This document shows, piece after piece, positions 55,338 through 64,000 of a stretch of DNA of 64,000 nt. How positions within the stretch are numbered: the first letter of the stretch is position 1; every line of letters begins with the position of its first letter. The stretch is from positions 17,665,206 through 17,729,205 of the forward strand of contig CM068388.1 in the NCBI GenBank assembly GCA_034770075.1, given 5' to 3'. The notes under the pieces are model-generated. The model was given only the letters and a program-made list of their open reading frames with translations. It searched no databases and was not told where the DNA came from. The position numbers and the translations under genes are program-made. This stretch comes from Aralia elata (lineage: Eukaryota > Streptophyta > Magnoliopsida > Apiales > Araliaceae).

Positions 55338-56835
55338 TGATGGGCTAAATCTATACTAGCAATTTACGTGCAAGTATACACGGTCAATCAAGTAATAAAG
55401 TAAAAGTAGAGTGTCGAACCCACGTGGAGCGAATTATAACCTAAATAATTCTAAACACTAATTATGCATCAATTAATTTAATCTAGATAATTTGAATATC
55501 AAATGAGTGAAGTATCTAAATAATCAATTACTGAAATATTAAATCAATGAATAAAAAAAGGTTAAGGAATCAATTTCCCTCGATGAATCATTTAAGTAAT
55601 ACTATCATTCATTTATTAAATTGATTAATCAGAATTGTCAACGAAAAATCACTAATAATTATTATAACTATCTTTCGAATAATTATAAAGCATTCCTCTT
55701 ATTATCAATTTTCCTATCTTTCTATGAGAAACAATAATAACAAATTCATTAAGACTCATTTTCCAACAGTTGCCTGCGGTATTCGGGTATATTCCTATCC
55801 CGTCCATAAAATTAGCATTCAATCAGCAATCATTATTACTGCAAAGAATTACTAATCACACGTTATTATATCCAGATCTTAACCTAAATTTCATTGCCAA
55901 ATATCATCTAAGTCCATCCAATAATTGTTGATCAAACAATTATACAAGTAAAACGAGATATAATAAACAATTCAATCCATAATCAACTTGAATAAAATGA
56001 ATTAATAAATATTAAATAAAATCATCATCGGGTTCCATTGAATCCTTAACTAAAAGAGTTAGTTCATAATAAAAGTAAAGAACATCAATGATTTATTAGA
56101 ACTCATTCTAGATTACAGATAAAGAAATAAGAGAGAAGAAATAAACTCTGTCGAATCTGCTCTTCCTCCTAAGCCTTAGTTCTCCTGTGGAATAAAACTT
56201 TCTTCAAACCCTTATTTTCTACGTACTGAAATTAATAAAAATATTGAATGATGAATCCCCCTAAATGAATAAAATTCATCCTCTGAATAATAGTCTAACC
56301 CTAACTACTGATAAGTTTCAACCAGTACATGATAAGTATAAAATGAAACCAAATTTTTAGCCAAAGGAAACAAATTTAAATCCATCGGGCACGTGACTTC
56401 ACGCGTGCGCCATTCCGCGTCCAAACGTTGCGGCTCTTGAATTCATGCGCCACGACTCTTGTCCTTTGTACTTCATGCATCGCGGCTCTTGATCACCTAT
56501 CCGCGCGCCTCGGCTTGCATCTTTGAGCGTCGCGGCTCCAAAATCCTGGCCACCTTTAATTCTCTTTTATTCATCTGTTTTGGCCAATCTTCTTCATGAA
56601 TTGCAGCCACTAAAACTTGTTCATTTGTTTAACTTTCGCCAAAAAATCATTATTACCTGTAGCAACAATTTCAGGCTAAATTTGCAATAATCTCCGTTAT
56701 TTACACAATCACAGGCTGAAATCAATTATTCATAAAAACTACTAAAATGAGCTAAAATACTACTAAAAACTCTTAAGAAAAGCAAAATACTCAAGTCAAA
56801 CATATCCAATTAATAGATATAAAATCTACTCATCA
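55338..56835 (-). repeat. 3' LTR of element K
   Basis: Minus strand TGATGAGTAGATTTTATATC...TTTAGCCCATCA, 1,498 bp. The Athila-type motif GTGGGTTCGACACTCT lies near the 3' end (~55410-55425). A GC-rich array of GCCGCGACGC-like units (CGCGGCTCTTGA, GCGTCGCGGCTCC on +) is at 56390-56545. Confidence 0.92.
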
Positions 56836-56850
56836 CATACCCCCAAACTT
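56836..56850 (-). other. Polypurine tract of element K
   Basis: Minus-strand AAGTTTGGGGGTATG directly before the LTR start TGATGAGT; preceded by GAGGACAAACAAATGTTT, shared with element C. Confidence 0.88.
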
Positions 56851-57892
56851 AAACATTTGTTTGTCCTCAAGAAAAAACTCAAAACAATAAATAAATCCTA
56901 AAAACTAAGAACATGCATCCTACTCCTAAAATAAAAATGAATCAATTCATAGCCTCCAAGATCATACAATAACTTTCAACAATTAAACCTGTATAAACTT
57001 ATCAATCACTCAGTCATCAATTTATAGTAGTTACAATCCCATAGTGTGTGTGTGTGTGCAATCTCCACCAAATCAATTAGACCTTAAAAGGACTATATCA
57101 CGAACATGTGGTACGAGGAAGTCATCGACTTATAGGATATATCACAACAATAATCTCAGATAGGGTACTCATTATTCAAATCAAGAGAGTTCAGTTCAAT
57201 CTAATTTTTTGCTATTCCTCCTAGAGTATTGTTTTATTATTATTTTTTTTATTTTTATTTTTATTATTATGGTGAGTGCATTTTACGCTCCTTCTCGTCT
57301 TAATTATTATCAAGGAGTACACTTTGAAGCTCAATTCACTCCACCATATTTCTTATCTCTAGGAAGCATAGCATCATTTTCTTTCTTTTCATTTGAACCA
57401 TATTTTTTCCCCACACTTAAACAATTCACTACCCCTGCTTCAAATAAAGCCATAACATACTCCTAACTCGTGACAATATCTCCTACCAAGGTTTCGAACT
57501 ATAGTCTCCTTAAAATTCAATCAATCTCGGTGGGATCTAAGTGCTCAAGATAATAGGGATCATAACTACGCAAAATCGACTTCTAAAAGGATATAAGAGC
57601 TTAGCACAAGGTTCAAAAGTTTTTCTAACTTGCTTACACCTTTAATCATCTCTTATCATTGACTATTCTAAAGATTCACTACTTATTTTATTTTTTAATA
57701 TTTTTTTATATGCAAACAAAAAATTAACAGCTATATATATGCAAATAAATATGCAAATCCTAAAAAACAAATGCAATAATAAAACCAAACCAATAAATCC
57801 AGCAAAATTAAAACGTAAAGCATCATAAAACCATTCCCCCAAACTTGAATATTACATTGCCCTCAATGTAATACCAAAAACTTTCCTGGAAA
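56851..57892 (-). other. 3' untranslated region of element K
   Basis: No coding frame. Minus strand holds GGAGCGTAAAATGCACTCAC (~57290) and a pyrimidine/purine-rich stretch; similar GGAGCGTAAAACGCACT repeats fill the internal region of element C. A second GGGCAATGTAATATTCAAGT, then TTGGGGG near 57840-57865, looks like a decayed extra polypurine tract. Confidence 0.65.
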
Positions 57893-59176
57893 TCAAGCAT
57901 TACCAGCAGCATCACCCCCATCATCAGCATCATCCTCATCATCAGCAAGACTATCAGACTCCTCCTCCGTCTCAAAAGCAGTATCAGGAAACACTGCGAA
58001 TGGAGAGAAGCGAATGGGATCTGGATTGTTGATGTTGAACCGAGTTGTAAATGTATTTATAATGTTGTTCGTGTAGTTCACATAGGTGTTAACTCGGTCT
58101 GCTATTTGATCCACGTTGCGTGTTTGCTGACGATTCAAACTCAGCAGATTGTCCTGGCCTCATTCTAAGCTCGGTTGGGTCCTCCTTATAGCCCGTACTT
58201 CAGCAAGAATCAGGGCCAAAGTAGCATCAGACGAAGTACCACGTCCTGGTCGCCTAGCACCATGCGATGAACTGACTCCATGAGATGGACCCGCACCTTC
58301 TATCTGACCAGCAGCAACAGTAACATCTACGTTATATCCACCTTGCATGTTAGCTCCACTGCCGATTGGTTCCTTGAATTTGGCAATGGTGCTGCTATCT
58401 AATACCGACTTTGGGTGTTCAAATATCTCATCTGCTCGCCAAAAAACTCCGGTGTTCTTACACAACCCACATATGAGAGATGGGTGTGGAAGTCCGCCAG
58501 ATGCTGCACCTTGTAATGCATGACGGATGGAGCTATAGATGACCTTGCCCACATCAATACTTTTTTCAGTTATAATTGCATATAGGAGGGCCGCCCTGGC
58601 CTTGGTTACTTCTGAAACATGAGAGGAAGGCATTAATTTAGCACTAAGAAAATAAAACCAAGCCTTACCATATCTACTCAGTCCACTCCGGGGGAAAGAA
58701 ACTGTAGAAGTTACTCGAATTGTCCATTGCGTCCCAGGCTTGCATAAGCCTTAAATAACCTCATCCCAGTTTGGTCCATCCTGAACAAACTTCGTATAGT
58801 CATCATCCTCAATGTTCGGTAGGCCATAGTATTCATTGATTACCTTTCTATCAAAAGGTACCGTCTTGCCTCGAACCGTGGCAACCTTATTCACCGCCTC
58901 AACCGTATTAGCATAGAATTCAGTTACAATTGCTACTACAATGGCTTCGAGTTGAGATGTCAATGCCCCCCAACCACGTTCCTGAATCATTCGTCAGCTT
59001 TCAAGCCCATTAGCCTCTTGTGGCACCAAGCCACGTTCTTGAATCAAATTCTTATTAACCAATGAGGTATGAAATCGCTCAGATGCTTCTTCACTAATAA
59101 ATTTTGAATGATCATAGGTGGAAGAAGAAGCATGAGATGTACGTTGACGTTTGGGTGCCATTGGAAAGCTTGACAA
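57893..59176 (-). pseudogene. Extra ORF of element K, plant-transposon-protein family
   Basis: A single ancestral ORF now in four frames: MAPKRQRTSHASSSTYDHSK (59161, with an upstream in-frame ATG at 59176) to ~58994; LEAIVVAIVTEFYANTVEAV, VRGKTVPFDRKVINEYYGLP (58990-58751); VTKARAALLYAIITEKSIDVG, LICGLCKNTGVFW (58633-58160); an acidic tail ADDEDDADDGGDAAGNA (58138-57893). The FYAN-x-V-RGK-VPFD-IN-YGLP pattern and the IxxGxI-x-LPHPSLIC pattern match the 'putative plant transposon protein' family (Pfam PF20167 from memory), often linked to Athila-like elements in the position of an envelope-like gene. Its biochemical role is unknown. Stops and frameshifts present. Confidence 0.7.
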
Positions 59177-59459
59177 TGCTTGAAAACCAAAATAATGATG
59201 AAAGATGTGGTTCGGGCAATATATCGAACACTTGTTGTGCGCCCAAATTTTGGCCCAAAATCAAAGCCTTCTGAATATGTGCAATCCCTCCAATTGAAGT
59301 AACAACACAACAATAATCCTAACAACTATAAATATCTTAAAGATGAAGAAGAAAGCTTATTTAAATCAAGTACCCTTGCTAATGGAGGAGAGGAAGACTA
59401 GTTGTTTAATAGGTGTACTCTTTTCTAAATAAACACTTATTTTCTTCTTGCAATCCTTT

Positions 59460-59960
59460 AAAGTGATGGAATTAGGATAAAGTTGTGGAGTTTGATTGGG
59501 ATTAAATCTCTATTTATGGGAGGAATTGATTTGGTCGGGTGAATATGGAAGGTGGGTAGTTTTGGGGAAAGTTGTGTTTGAGTGGGAGAGGGAATGGCTG
59601 AGCTGTTGGGAGAAAGTGGGGGAAATGGGCGAGATGGGGGCGCAGATGCTGCTATTGAATTGCTGATACACGTACGAGCGTCGTGGCCCTTGATATGTGC
59701 ACTGTGGCTCCTGAATGCGCGTTGCGGCACTTGAGTTTGCGCGTCGCGGCTCATAATCTCTGATTGGTTTTCTTTACGCGACCACATTCTTTTAATCTTT
59801 GTTCTGAATGTTTGAGCACTACGACCCATGAGAGTAGGCATTGCGGCTCTTGAGGCATGCCGCGACCCTTAATTTTGTGCGCCACGGCCCTTGATCTCTG
59901 ATTGGTGTGCGGCTGAAAGCTTGTTAGGCAAAAATTTTCCTTAGCCATTCCAATGCATGC
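59460..59960. repeat. GC-rich CGCGGCTC motif copies inside element K
   Basis: Between 59665 and 59905 six to seven copies of (C/T)GCG(C/T)CACGGC(C/T)CTTGA-like units occur (GCGTCGTGGCCCTTGA, GCGTTGCGGCACTTGA, GCGCGTCGCGGCTCATAA, CATTGCGGCTCTTGAG, GCGCCACGGCCCTTGA). The same family of units lies in the K LTR at 56390-56545, so the motif is present in both LTR and internal region. The 127-aa minus frame here (59458-59841) looks compositional. Confidence 0.75.
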
Positions 59961-60181
59961 TTCTCACACAATGAATTAATTCTCAATTTCCACAATTTTG
60001 ATGAACATCTTGTATCCCCTAAATTAGTTTGACAATAAAGCTCAACTTAATCAATTAATTATGCCGAAATTAAACTAAACAAATAAACTTAATAAATTCA
60101 AATCTAACTATCAATGAACCCATGGGTTGCCTCCCAGTAGCGCTTATTTTTAAGTCTTCAGCCTGACTTATTCTTTTTCAA

Positions 60182-61474
60182 TCACTTGGGCCCGTTGGCA
60201 TGATCGAGAATGTCTTCGGTTGCGCATCCCATATCATGTTTCACTTGCCCAATTTCTTCCATCTGCCCTTGCTTTTCATTTTCTTTCTTTTCTTCACCGT
60301 GGTCAAGTTCCCATGTCTCATCATTGAAAATCTCTTCTGCAACATAACACTCATCCACATCATTTGGCATTTTTATTGAACCAAACGCGCTGATTATGAT
60401 TTCTTGGTCATTAACCCTCAACGTGAGTTCTCCGTTCTTTACATCAATCAAAGTGCGTCTGGTAGCTAGAAATGGTCGTCCCAGAATCAATGGAATCTGC
60501 TCATCTTCATCATAATCAAGAATAACAAAATCAACTGGAAAAACAAACGCATCAACTTTCACTAACACATCCTCGATAACTCCTTTTAGACGTGTGATTG
60601 ATCTATCAATTAGTTGTACAGTCATGTTCGTCGGTTTTATTCCTTTCAAACCAAGCTTCTCATAAATTGATAAAGGCATGAGATTAATGCTCACGCCAAG
60701 ATCACATAGAGCTTTTCCACGAATTGCTTTCCAATAGTGCATGGAACTGTGAAACTCACTGGATCTTGCATTTTAGTTGGTAGCTTTTGCTGAATAACTG
60801 TGTTGCATTCCTTTGTTAATGCTACCATATCATAATCTCCCATCCTTCTTTTCCTCGAAAGAATTTCCTTTAAGGACTTGACATAACTTGGCATTTGTTC
60901 TAATGCTTCTATAAAAGAGATATTGATATGCAATTTCTTAAAAACCTCCAAGAATTTTGCAAATTGTCGGTCTAGCTTTCAATTCTTTAACCTTTGTGGA
61001 TATGGTGCGATGGGATTCTCTGTCTCTTGCTTACCTTCGCCCTGTTTCAATTCTAATTCTTCAGCCCTCTTTTCTTCCTCCTTGTTCAAATCATTTTTAA
61101 TTCTGTTTTCATTTGCAGTGTCAATCTTCCCGGCTGGTACAACATCCTTGTTCATCAAACTCTTTCCACTTCTTAACATAATAGCCTTGCATTACTCGTG
61201 ATTTTCTCTTCTCGGATTAACTTCGGTGTCACTTGGTAAATCACCTTGTGGACGACTATTCACTACACTTGCTAGTTGTCCCATCTGAGTCTCTAAATTT
61301 CGAAGTGATCCTTCTAACCTATTCATTCTCGTGTCATTCATAGCAATGTACTTTGTGAGTATATCTTCTATACTTAGCTTCCTTTCTGGTTGTGGGTGAG
61401 CTTTGCCTTGGAATCCTGGGGGATGAAACTGTCTTGGAGCTGACGATTGACTCTGATTATTGCTCCACGAAAAA
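60182..61474 (-). pseudogene. Element K gag C-terminus and aspartic protease
   Basis: Minus strand from SWSNNQSQSSAPRQFHPPGF (~61470) through DTRMNRLEGSLRNLETQMGQL and MLRSGKSLMNKD (61179) to IAPYPQRLKN; next FAKFLEVFKKLHINISFIEA, EALEQMPSYVKSLKEILSRK and CNTVIQQKLPTKMQDPVSFT; then the protease ALCDLGVSINLMPLSIYEKL (active-site Asp in D-L-G), PVDFVILDYDEDEQIPLILG and RPFLATRRTLIDV. This is the Athila gag-PR layout. Three overlapping frames (60979-61179, 60691-60951, 60182-60742) are linked by frameshifts. PR is nearly intact. The frame ends at 60182 with no RT following. Confidence 0.9.
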
Positions 61475-61960
61475 ACATAGGGGTCATCCCTGGACTTAAG
61501 GAAGGAAAAACAAAAATTTCCCCTATGACTCTGGTCTTAGTGAAAGCGATGAAAGTCTAGTTGTGTTCCAGTTGAACGGGTAAAAGTTCTACGGTAAAGA
61601 GCCCGGTCAAGGCGACCGAGAACATTCGGGACATCAAAGCTGATGCAATGGTAATCTCGTCCTTAGTTGCCGAATCTAGTGGAGGTTTCAATCTGATGGA
61701 TCTACCGTAATTGGCAGGTAAAACGAGGCCTCGACGGAGATGATGGATGGGAACTCCTACTCTGACTATAATTGCGATCTCTAAGCGGGATTTTCAGTCA
61801 TCTGTGTGTAGGGGTTGTATTTGTTCGCTAGAATGGATTCCTCATCAAGTAAGTTTGAGGGGTGTGGACACACTTGCACGAATTCGGGTAACGGCTACAA
61901 GGGAGAAATAGAAAGGAAATTGTACCCGACCAGGGATGGCGTAAACTCGTAAGCTACCGA
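61475..61960. other. About 480 bp of foreign sequence inside the K gag
   Basis: Between NQCAIDY (gag zinc-knuckle region, minus) and DDPYVFSWSNNQSQ the expected Asn/Gln-rich gag text is replaced by ~480 bases of higher GC content with stops in all frames. Text such as GGTCAAGGCGACCGAGAACA and GGGATTTTCAGTCATCTGTG is unlike the rest of K. No TIR, LTR end or TSD could be fixed. Confidence 0.55.
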
Positions 61961-62870
61961 GGGCAGGGATAATCGATTGCACACTGGTTTGTATGATGAT
62001 TTCCTGCACACAATTCATATGCTTCAGTTATCTGTTGCACTGATTGCGTTCCCATTGCATCTACTTTCCTTAATAAATTTGCCAATTGTGCAGCTAAAGT
62101 TGTCACTGCATCTACCTCAATTTTTCCTCCAGTCCTTGGTTGAGTCATTCGCGTAATTGGCCACTGATAATTATTCGCAGCCATTGACTTCAATAATTCA
62201 TACGCTTCTTCAAAACTCTTACCCATTAAAGCTCCTCCGACAGCTGCATCAATACTAGTTTGTGTTGTGTTAAACAACCCGTTGTAAAAGGTTTGTACTT
62301 GCAACCACTTCGGAAGTCCATGATGTGGACATCTTCTTAACATTTTCTTGAATCGTTCCCAAGCTTCATATAATGATTCAGAATCCAGTTGTGTGAAAGA
62401 TGTAATCTTATTTCTCATTTTTGCTGTCTTTACTGGGGGGAAAGAATTTAGCTAAAACTTTCTGAGCTAAATCATCTCGAGTAGTGATTAACCCTGCTGG
62501 TAACGAATGTAGCCAACTCTTTGTCTTGTCACAAAGTGTGAAAGGAAAGAGCCTAAGTCTCACTGCATCATCAGTTACATCATTGTATTTGAATGTATCG
62601 CATACCCCCAAATTGAATTGAATTCTGCACCATTTGAATCGTTCCAGGTTTGATTTCAAAAATGTTGGCCTGAATTGCTGGCCTCCTAATGCTCGAGTGA
62701 ATTTTAGTGACTTGCGGCATCGCATAGTCCTTAAATGATTTTGGTGATTCTTCCTCGGCCATAGCTTGTTGCTTAATTGTTTCTTTGCAAAATTGTCGTA
62801 TTTTACGAAGCCTTCTATCGATCTCGTCTTCAAACGACAGTAATTCTTGCTCCTTTGACCTAGTTTGCAA
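61954..62870 (-). pseudogene. Element K gag (Athila capsid)
   Basis: Starts MQTRSKEQELLSFEDEIDRR (62870). Core: FEIKPGTIQMVQNSIQFGG; after a frameshift near 62600, DDAVRLRLFPFTLCDKTKSW, LHSLPAGLITTRDDLAQKVL, AKFFPPSKDSK; then, after another shift near 62410, ITSFTQLDSESLYEAWERFK, RRCPHHGLPKWLQVQTFYNG, SIDAAVGGALMGKSFEEAYE, NNYQWPITRMTQP and a partial zinc knuckle LCAGNHHTNQC. All are classic Athila gag blocks. Two frameshifts, so not translatable as one protein. Confidence 0.92.
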
Positions 62871-62959
62871 ACAAAACTACCTACAAATAAAGACCAAATT
62901 AGTAAATCCGTAACAAAATCTAAACTAAAACTAACTGATGAAAATTAATAAAAGAACAA

Positions 62960-63001
62960 TGTAAGCTATAAATTGCTCCCCGACCACGGAACCATAAAAC
63001 T
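62960..63001 (-). other. Primer-site region of element K
   Basis: Minus strand after the LTR end ...GCCCATCA: AGTTTTATGGTTCCGTGGTCGG, i.e. TGGTTCCGTGGTCGGGGA in the place of the Athila TGGCGCCGTTGCCGGGGA. Recognisable by spacing and the final GGGGA, but altered in the first half. Confidence 0.6.
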
Positions 63002-64000
63002 TGATGGGCTAAATCTATACTAGCAATTTACGTGCAAGTATTCACGGTCAATCAAGTAATAAAGTGAAAGTAGAGTGTCGAACCCACGAGAGCGAATTAT
63101 AACCTAAATAATTATAAACACTAATTATGCATCAATTTATTTAATCTAGATAATTTAAATATCAAATGAGTGAAGTATCTAAATAATCAACTACAGAAAT
63201 ATTAAATCAATGAATAAAAAAAAAGGTTGAGGAATCAATTTCCCCCGATGAATCATTTAAGTAATACTATCATTTATTGATTAAATTGATTAATCAGAAT
63301 TGTCAACGGAAAATCACTAATAATTATTATAACTATCTTTCGAATAATTACAAAGCATACCTATTATTATCAATTTCCCTATATTTATATGAGAAACAAT
63401 AATACCAAATTCATTAAGACTCATTTTTCAACAGTTGCTTGCAGTATTCGGGTATATTCCTATCCCGTCCACAAAATTAGAATTCAATCAGCAATCATTA
63501 TTACTGCAAAGAATTACTAATCACAAGTTATTATATCCCGATCTTAACCTAAATTCCATTGCCAAATGTCATCTAAGTCCATCTAATAATTGTTGATCAG
63601 ACAATTATACAAGAAAACGAGATATAATAAACAATTCAATCCATAATCAACTTGAATAAAATGAATTAATAAATATTAAATAAAATCGTCATCGAGTTCC
63701 ATTGAATCCTTAACTAAAAGAGTTAGTTCATAATAAAAGTAAAGAACATCAATGATTTATTAGAACTCATTCTAGATTACAAATAAAGAAATAAGAGAGA
63801 AAAAATAAACTCTGTCGAATCTGCTCTTCCTCCTAAGCCTTAGTTCTCCTGTGGAATAAAACTCTCTTCAAACCCTTATTTTCTACGTACTGAAATTAAT
63901 AAAAAATATTGAATGATGAATCCCCCTAAATGAATAAAATTCATCCTCTGAATAATAGTCTAACCCTAACTACTGATAAGTTTCAACCAGTACATGATAA
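63002..64000 (-). repeat. 5' LTR of element K, continues past the window
   Basis: Matches 55338-56335 base for base with scattered differences (for example the junction GTCGAACCCACGAGAGCG here against CCCACGTGGAGCG). The first 999 bases from the LTR 3' end are in the window; the GC-rich array and U3 start lie beyond 64000. Confidence 0.93.

Larger units (their letters stand above)
55338..64000 (-). mobile_element. Element K: non-autonomous Athila-like element with gag-PR
   Basis: Minus strand. 5' LTR at right (63002 to beyond the window), primer-site region, gag, protease, then directly the GCGCTACTGGGAGGCAACCC motif that in Athila elements follows pol (~60125-60145), an extra ORF, a 3' UTR, a polypurine tract and the 3' LTR (55338-56835). 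No RT, RNase H or integrase motif occurs on either strand of the 6.2-kb internal region. The two LTRs differ at roughly ten sites in their first ~230 aligned bases by eye, so insertion is relatively recent. Left flank CTTGT would be the TSD; the right flank is outside. Confidence 0.88.

Noticed and set aside
59458..59948. Minus frames of 127 and 65 aa in element K
   Set aside because: They traverse the CGCGGCTC motif copies and non-coding DNA; no domain and no similarity to the extra ORF recognised.

Overview
The window is nuclear DNA of a flowering plant, most likely a eudicot, from gene-poor, repeat-packed (pericentromere-like) chromatin. Almost every recognisable protein is a decayed LTR-retrotransposon gag or pol. 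Plant tRNA primer sites (iMet, Asp-like and Tat-type), plant-specific element lineages (Tat/Ogre, Athila, CRM/Tekay chromoviruses, Copia), CACTA DNA transposons and a MITE are present. The only visible host coding DNA is one small secreted-peptide gene and several gene fragments inside a CACTA element. No rRNA, tRNA gene, CRISPR array or bacterial operon was seen. Most long open frames here are shadows of retroelement genes, low-complexity DNA or tandem repeats.

Layout. 1-7591: a Tat/Ogre-like gypsy element on +, with gag, decayed internal DNA, three sets of internal repeats, a polypurine tract and an LTR that is oddly followed by a primer-site-like sequence. 7592-11750: an Athila-type LTR scrap, two unrelated CACTA-type subterminal regions and AT-rich filler. 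About 11750-34554: a minus-strand Copia element (H). Its 5' LTR is split by a solo LTR (F, TSD ATCAC), which is split by a CRM-like chromovirus (B, TSD AGGAT). B is split twice: in protease by a deletion derivative of a Tekay-like element (A2), and in integrase by a coding-free Athila derivative (C). C carries a further solo LTR (G) in its 3' LTR. 34549-34746: a minus-strand peptide gene whose stop codon lies inside H. 35362-52866: a Tat-lineage element (E) with gag, PR, RT, RNase H, a second RNase H-like domain and INT. Its integrase is interrupted by a truncated Athila-like element (D), and D's LTR holds a 9.2-kb CACTA element (J, TSD AAT). 52872-54914: unique-looking DNA with no gene seen. 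54915-55337: the start of a Copia-like LTR, broken by element K. 55338-64000: K, a minus-strand non-autonomous Athila-like element that keeps gag and protease, lacks RT/RNase H/INT and carries an additional plant-transposon-type ORF.

The most notable object is CACTA J (41389-50633). No transposase was seen, but it holds exon-accurate fragments of at least four unrelated host genes, all on the minus strand: ribosomal protein uS10 (RPS20), prolyl-tRNA synthetase, a GH28 polygalacturonase-like enzyme and a kinesin-7 N-terminus. This is the pattern of a gene-capturing CACTA (transduplication). A second theme is that several unrelated LTR families here carry short GC-rich, often palindromic motifs in 2-6 copies inside otherwise AT-rich LTRs, with a different motif in each family.

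The nesting gives an order of events: Copia H into the peptide gene; F into H; B into F; A2 and C into B; G into C. Separately, E went into the peptide gene's upstream DNA, then D into E, then J into D. All calls come from reading the sequence; no database search or alignment program was run.
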